Positions 61,015 through 64,000 of a stretch of DNA of 64,000 nt are shown in pieces. A program made the position numbers and the translations under genes. The notes under the pieces were generated by a model, which searched no databases, was not told where the DNA came from, and saw only the letters and a list, made by a program, of their open reading frames with translations. Source of the DNA: Acidobacteriota bacterium. GTDB taxonomy: Bacteria; Acidobacteriota; Terriglobia; Bryobacterales; Bryobacteraceae. Position 1 is the first letter of the stretch, and the number at the start of each line of letters is the position of its first letter. The stretch lies in assembly GCA_018268715.1 (NCBI GenBank), contig JAFDVZ010000008.1:204249-268248 (forward strand). Direction: 5' to 3'.

Positions 61015-61533
61015 ATGGTTCAAATCGAAACTGAACGGCTTACGCTTTCCACCTGGGACGATGCCGATCTGGAACGTTTCCGGCCCATTGCCACCGATCC
61101 CCGCGTGATGCGCTTCATCACAGGCGGAGAACCCTGGCCCGACCAGCGAATCGCCCTGTTCATCCGCCGAAACCAGGAAATTTTCCAGGAACACGGATTC
61201 TGCCGCTGGAAATTGGAAGAAAAATCTACCGGCCGCCTGGTGGGATTTTGCGGTCCCGGGTTCCTCGCCGGGCTGCCGGATCCGGAAATTGGGTGGTGGC
61301 TCGCGGTGGACCGTTGGGGTCTTGGATTGGCGACCGAGGCGGCGCGGGCGGCCTTCCATCATGCGACCAATTGCCGCCGCGTCGAGCGGCTGATCTCGAT
61401 CGCGCATCCGGACAATGGGCCCTCCATCCGCGTGATGCAGAAGCTCGGATTACGCTATCAAAAGTCGATGGAATATAACGGTCAGCCCGTCGTGGTATAT
61501 AACTGGGAAAGCGAGCCCACCCCTACGCCGTAA
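61015..61533 (+). CDS. GNAT acetyltransferase, RimJ/RimL type
   Basis: 172 residues. Starts with IETERLTLSTWDDADLERF, the standard RimJ/RimL start (TERLxLRxW). Motif A region: IGWWLAVDRWGLGLATEAA with the acetyl-CoA-binding R/Q-x-x-G-x-G/A form RWGLGLATEA. Motif B: VERLISIAHPDNGPSIRVMQKLG with Asn for catalysis. Acetylates an amine such as a protein N-terminus or antibiotic; substrate unknown. Ends VVVYNWESE. Its 3' end overlaps an opposite-strand small gene by 11 bases. No clear ribosome site. Confidence 0.9.
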   Translation: MVQIETERLTLSTWDDADLERFRPIATDPRVMRFITGGEPWPDQRIALFIRRNQEIFQEHGFCRWKLEEKSTGRLVGFCGPGFLAGLPDPEIGWWLAVDRWGLGLATEAARAAFHHATNCRRVERLISIAHPDNGPSIRVMQKLGLRYQKSMEYNGQPVVVYNWESEPTPTP

Positions 61534-61687
61534 CGGCGTGGGACTCTTCCTCCACCGGCGAGGGTGTGGATTCGGGCTCCGGCTCTGTGTCCATTTGCCA
61601 CTCGGCGTCCGGACGCGGCGATGAAGTCAGGGCCTGTAAAAACATGCCCAGGATCAACAGAAACACCACCAAACCGGCGATCATCAT
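61523..61687 (-). CDS. 54-residue single-span membrane protein
   Basis: Reads MMIAGLVVFLLILGMFLQAL, one membrane helix, then an acidic Pro-rich tail (EWQMDTEPEPESTPSPVEEE; SHAVTA). GAGG lies before the paired ATGs (spacing three and six bases to 61687 and 61684). Two coding-like signs, helix followed by a charged tail and a good ribosome site, support a real gene, but no homologue is recognised. Overlaps the end of the GNAT gene on the other strand. Confidence 0.6.
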   Translation of the reverse strand: MMIAGLVVFLLILGMFLQALTSSPRPDAEWQMDTEPEPESTPSPVEEESHAVTA

Positions 61688-61702
61688 AACCTCGAACCCC
61701 CA

Positions 61703-61720
61703 CTAGTCACGACGGACTAG
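61703..61720. promoter_or_regulatory. CTAGTC-N6-GACTAG inverted repeat before the 54-residue gene
   Basis: CTAGTC (61703-61708) and GACTAG (61715-61720), perfect arms, 16 bases upstream of the start at 61687. A second small repeat CGCGA-TTT-TCGCG lies at 61746-61758 and a palindrome AATTTT-G-AAAATT at 61775-61787. These may be operator, leader hairpin or the end of the peptidase message. Confidence 0.4.
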
Positions 61721-61799
61721 AGCAATCTTCGTTCCAAAATGTATACGCGATTTTCGCGGGTTCGGATGGCTCACAATTTTGAAAATTCCGAAACCGCCA

Positions 61800-63794
61800 T
61801 CAGCGCTTATCGGAGAGAGCGGGTTCGTATAGAGCCGCATAGCGCAAAAACTGACGGACTACATCCCTGGGGTAGCTGACCGTGACGATGGTCGCCTCGC
61901 CGCCCGGCGCAAACGTCGCGTTCAACTCCGGATTCACCCCCGCGAAATAGGTGGGCAGGTTCAACGCCCGGTATCGGGCCAACACCTGATCGCGCAGCTT
62001 GGGATCGAAACGTACGCCGTAGCGGTCAATCAGCTTCTTGATCGCGGCGTAGTCGCCCTCGGCCTTGATGCGCATGAGTTCGGCAAGCAGCATGCCGACG
62101 CCCTGGCGCATCTTCTCGAAGCTCGTGATGGCGTAGTACGTCTTGCCGTTTCGTGTGACAGTTTGGATAGCGCCGGTCTTGTCACGGATGTATTCGGCAA
62201 TCAACTGGCGGTCGCGTTGGTGATCCTCTTCAATCGTTTCGCCGGATGGGTTGCGGGCCAACTGCACCAGCGTCGTGCGCACCGAGTTGTAATACATCGC
62301 CTTCGCCACATCCGGATGGGAGATCAGCCCCCACTCGCGGAGTTTGGGATCGAAAATGTTCCACAACGCCATCAGATCGGCGCGCGCCTCCTCGAGCGTA
62401 GAGGAGTACTCCTTGAGGTAATACGAGGCGTCGTGCGTCAACTTCGGGTTCGTTTTGCCCGAACCGTGGCCGATCACCTCATGCAGGGCCGTCAGGATCT
62501 CCTCGGCCTCGCCTCCGTACTTGGAAACGATGGCGATCTCCTCGGGGCTGGCGGCGAACTCGTTCAGCGAGCTGTCGCCGCGCGCCGAATCGATGGCGCG
62601 CGAACTGGCCGTGAACATGAAGCTCTTGGAGCCGTACTTCTCCCGTATCTCCTTCTCATTCGGCAAGTTATCACCGATGGTGCCGACATGAAAATCGCCT
62701 GTTTCGATCACCACTTCGACGGCCTTGGCGAGCGGGGGATTCACGTTCAGCTTTCGGTAGCGCGGCTCCCACGGAGCGTGCTCTTCAAAGTACATGGCGT
62801 GTCCGGCAAGGACCTTCATGAGCTCGGTCAGATGCTCGTCGGTCAGCGACACGAAGGCCTGGGATGTACCCTTGGCGCCGCGGGCGTCGCGGTAGACTTC
62901 GATGAAGCCGTTGGCGAAGTCGACGCGCGAGTTGTCGGACACCCAGGCCGCGCCGAACGCCAGCCAGTCGTTAAAATCGCCGGTCTGGTAGAAGCGGATC
63001 AAGGCGCGGATAGCCTCGGCCTGCTTCGGGGTCGCGGCGCGGGCCGCCCGTTCGAGGAACTGGATCGCCCTCGACAGGTATTTGGCATAGTAGCCGGGCG
63101 CGATTTTGCCGTCGGGCGTCCCGGCGCGGTAAACCTGCTCGGTCAGCTTCCCTCCCACCTTCTCCACCCGCGAGTTCAACGGGTAGCGTTCGACGAAGCC
63201 CTTCAGATCGGCCAGGCTGACGCCGGCGTAGAAGTTGTTTGAACTGGCCGCGAGGATATCCAGCCCGCCGCGCGGCGATTTCGCCGTGATCGACGGCTCG
63301 AAGGCGGGGTCGAACAGCGATGGCCGGAGTTGCGCGAGTTCGGCGCCGAACTCCGCTTCGGTTCCGAGCGGCGCGCCGTTGCGGATCGCCTGAACCCCGG
63401 CCTGCCGGAGTTCCTCATAGGTGAAAGCCGGCAGGAACTTGAGCGCCGTCATCTCGTTGTGGTTGCCGCGGTTGGCCCAGAACAGCTTGGTGAACTCCAG
63501 GATTTTTCCGAACACCGGCGCGGGGATGCCCTTGGGATGCGACACAATCCCCTCGAGCACCCGTTTCTGGCGGAGCCCGTATGCCGACTGCTGGTCATAA
63601 ATGATAGGATCGATGGCGATGGCGGCCTGTGTCAGCCAGTAGGTGAGCGCCTTTTCGCGCGGCGTCAGCCGTTCGAAGCTGGGCGCCTGAAGCTGGATGA
63701 ACCCAGTGTCCTTGACGCGCTCCACCAAAGCGGTGGGCTTGGTTTGGGCGGCGGCCGTGGAGATGGCGAGAACGAGCAGTAGCTGGCGGGGCAA
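61800..63794 (-). CDS. Exported M49-family dipeptidyl-peptidase III-like metallopeptidase
   Basis: 664 residues from a TTG at 63794, with AGGAG nine bases upstream; an in-frame TAG lies just before this, so no longer start exists. Signal peptide PRQLLLVLAISTAAAQ. Zinc motif HEVIGHGSGK at residues 438-447 and the downstream EEARADLMALWNIF give the third zinc ligand Glu, the M49 pattern in its HExxGH form. Other family blocks: GDFHVGTIGDNLPNEKEIRE, GSKSFMFTASSRAID, GGEAEEILTALHEV. Removes dipeptides from peptide N-termini, here probably in the periplasm. Final region about 560-664 is specific. Monocistronic. Confidence 0.88.
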   Translation of the reverse strand: MPRQLLLVLAISTAAAQTKPTALVERVKDTGFIQLQAPSFERLTPREKALTYWLTQAAIAIDPIIYDQQSAYGLRQKRVLEGIVSHPKGIPAPVFGKILEFTKLFWANRGNHNEMTALKFLPAFTYEELRQAGVQAIRNGAPLGTEAEFGAELAQLRPSLFDPAFEPSITAKSPRGGLDILAASSNNFYAGVSLADLKGFVERYPLNSRVEKVGGKLTEQVYRAGTPDGKIAPGYYAKYLSRAIQFLERAARAATPKQAEAIRALIRFYQTGDFNDWLAFGAAWVSDNSRVDFANGFIEVYRDARGAKGTSQAFVSLTDEHLTELMKVLAGHAMYFEEHAPWEPRYRKLNVNPPLAKAVEVVIETGDFHVGTIGDNLPNEKEIREKYGSKSFMFTASSRAIDSARGDSSLNEFAASPEEIAIVSKYGGEAEEILTALHEVIGHGSGKTNPKLTHDASYYLKEYSSTLEEARADLMALWNIFDPKLREWGLISHPDVAKAMYYNSVRTTLVQLARNPSGETIEEDHQRDRQLIAEYIRDKTGAIQTVTRNGKTYYAITSFEKMRQGVGMLLAELMRIKAEGDYAAIKKLIDRYGVRFDPKLRDQVLARYRALNLPTYFAGVNPELNATFAPGGEATIVTVSYPRDVVRQFLRYAALYEPALSDKR

Positions 63795-63798
63795 GGAT

Positions 63799-63816
63799 AA
63801 GGACTCCTAGGTCCTT
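63799..63816 (-). promoter_or_regulatory. Hairpin holding the M49 gene's Shine-Dalgarno
   Basis: AAGGAC (63799-63804) and GTCCTT (63811-63816) pair around a six-base loop. On the coding strand the AGGAG ribosome site lies in the loop and distal arm, four bases ahead of the TTG start. Folding would expose or mask the site; together with TTG this predicts low or regulated translation. Confidence 0.45.
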
Positions 63817-63879
63817 TATAACAGACCCTCCTCGGCGATGAATCGTACCCCCCACTTGGCGGTGGGCCATTGAATTTTA

Positions 63880-63908
63880 TTGACTTTCTCCTTTTGTTCG
63901 CTCACAAT
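63880..63908 (+). promoter_or_regulatory. Likely lexA promoter with candidate operator
   Basis: TTGACT (63880-63885), 17-base spacer, CACAAT (63903-63908). TTGT-TCGCTC-ACAA at 63894-63907 is an inverted repeat with 4-bp arms overlapping the -10, a reasonable place for LexA autorepression. Arms are short, so chance cannot be excluded. Confidence 0.5.
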
Positions 63909-63924
63909 GCCTAGTGAGGTCAGG

Positions 63925-64000
63925 ATGGCTCTCACCAGACGGCAGAAGGAAGTGCTGGACGCAATCGCGTCCTTCGTGAAGGAACACCAATACAACCCGA
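63925..64000 (+). CDS. lexA: LexA repressor, N-terminal fragment
   Basis: Runs off the right edge. From ATG 63925 (GAGG at 63916-63919) the 25 visible codons read ALTRRQKEVLDAIASFVKEH followed by QYNP, the start of the LexA winged helix (LTxRQxEVLDFI). LexA represses SOS genes and self-cleaves on RecA filaments. An in-frame ATG at 63907 lies inside the -10, so was not chosen. The peptidase half is outside the window. Confidence 0.88.
   Translation, partial: MALTRRQKEVLDAIASFVKEHQYNP

Noticed and set aside
1..64000. CRISPR arrays, IS elements, prophage or integrase
   Set aside because: No regularly spaced repeats, transposase, integrase or phage structural motifs were found in any frame.

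Overview
The window is one contiguous piece of a GC-rich bacterial chromosome. Gene content points to an acidobacterium of the Solibacter/Bryobacter type. Evidence: a PadR regulator directly upstream of an acidobacterial duplicated orphan permease (ADOP), Oar-like TonB-dependent receptors with a carboxypeptidase-regulatory domain, a VWFA-type secreted protein, many Tat-signalled glycosidase-like proteins, URO-D-like paralogues, and an outer membrane implied by Lpt and RND/TolC genes. There are no insertion sequences, prophage genes, CRISPR arrays or rRNA genes. The only RNA gene is tRNA-Gln(CUG).

Layout. 1-2827 (minus): nitrogen-control module glnD, a 59-residue membrane protein, and the start of an ammonium transporter. 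3088-9142: APC permease, PP2C phosphatase, TPR-glycosyltransferase-like protein, six-hairpin glycosidase-like protein. 9139-17951 (minus): one probable operon TolC-like / membrane-fusion lipoprotein / RND pump / YncE-like propeller / response regulator / histidine kinase, led by a promoter inside an 8-bp inverted repeat. 18013-23695: carbohydrate-type block (URO-D-like, TIM-barrel isomerase-like, GH38-like, GH113-like). 23745-27524: full-length Oar-like TonB receptor. 28065-32095: PadR, ADOP permease, TPR protein. 32140-37867: GH88/GH105-like hydrolase, Gly/Tyr-rich protein, DUF3291 protein, then a second PadR module whose partner looks like an ADOP remnant, and a seven-repeat FG-GAP protein.

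37873-41448 (minus): a respiratory locus with a NapC/NirT-type multiheme cytochrome with three membrane segments (ImcH-like), a small monoheme protein, and a nine-heme cytochrome fused to a b-type cytochrome (CbcL-like). This is the most striking system in the window, because the two Geobacter inner-membrane quinol-oxidation gateways are separate loci while counterparts here are neighbours. 41882-45004: Tat-exported HisC-like aminotransferase with a clear terminator, then a chemoreceptor.

45012-60753 (minus): almost 16 kb on one strand. In transcription order: HDOD protein, an Oar-like barrel lacking its N-terminal domain and half its plug, a VWA-like protein with degenerate MIDAS, a coiled-coil membrane protein, a small secreted protein, a KefB-type antiporter, a HAMP protein with no output domain, a second URO-D-like protein, a giant LptC-LptA fusion, LptB, a sterol-desaturase-like enzyme, an esterase and a type IV pilin-like protein. 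60881-64000: tRNA-Gln, a GNAT acetyltransferase, a 54-residue membrane protein, an M49 dipeptidyl-peptidase, and the first codons of lexA.

Recurring theme: three regulated units (RND operon and both PadR genes) have -10 elements only 8-11 bases before the start codon, implying leaderless or nearly leaderless mRNAs, each with an inverted repeat over the -10. Functions are assigned from recognisable motifs and family knowledge; no database search was run.
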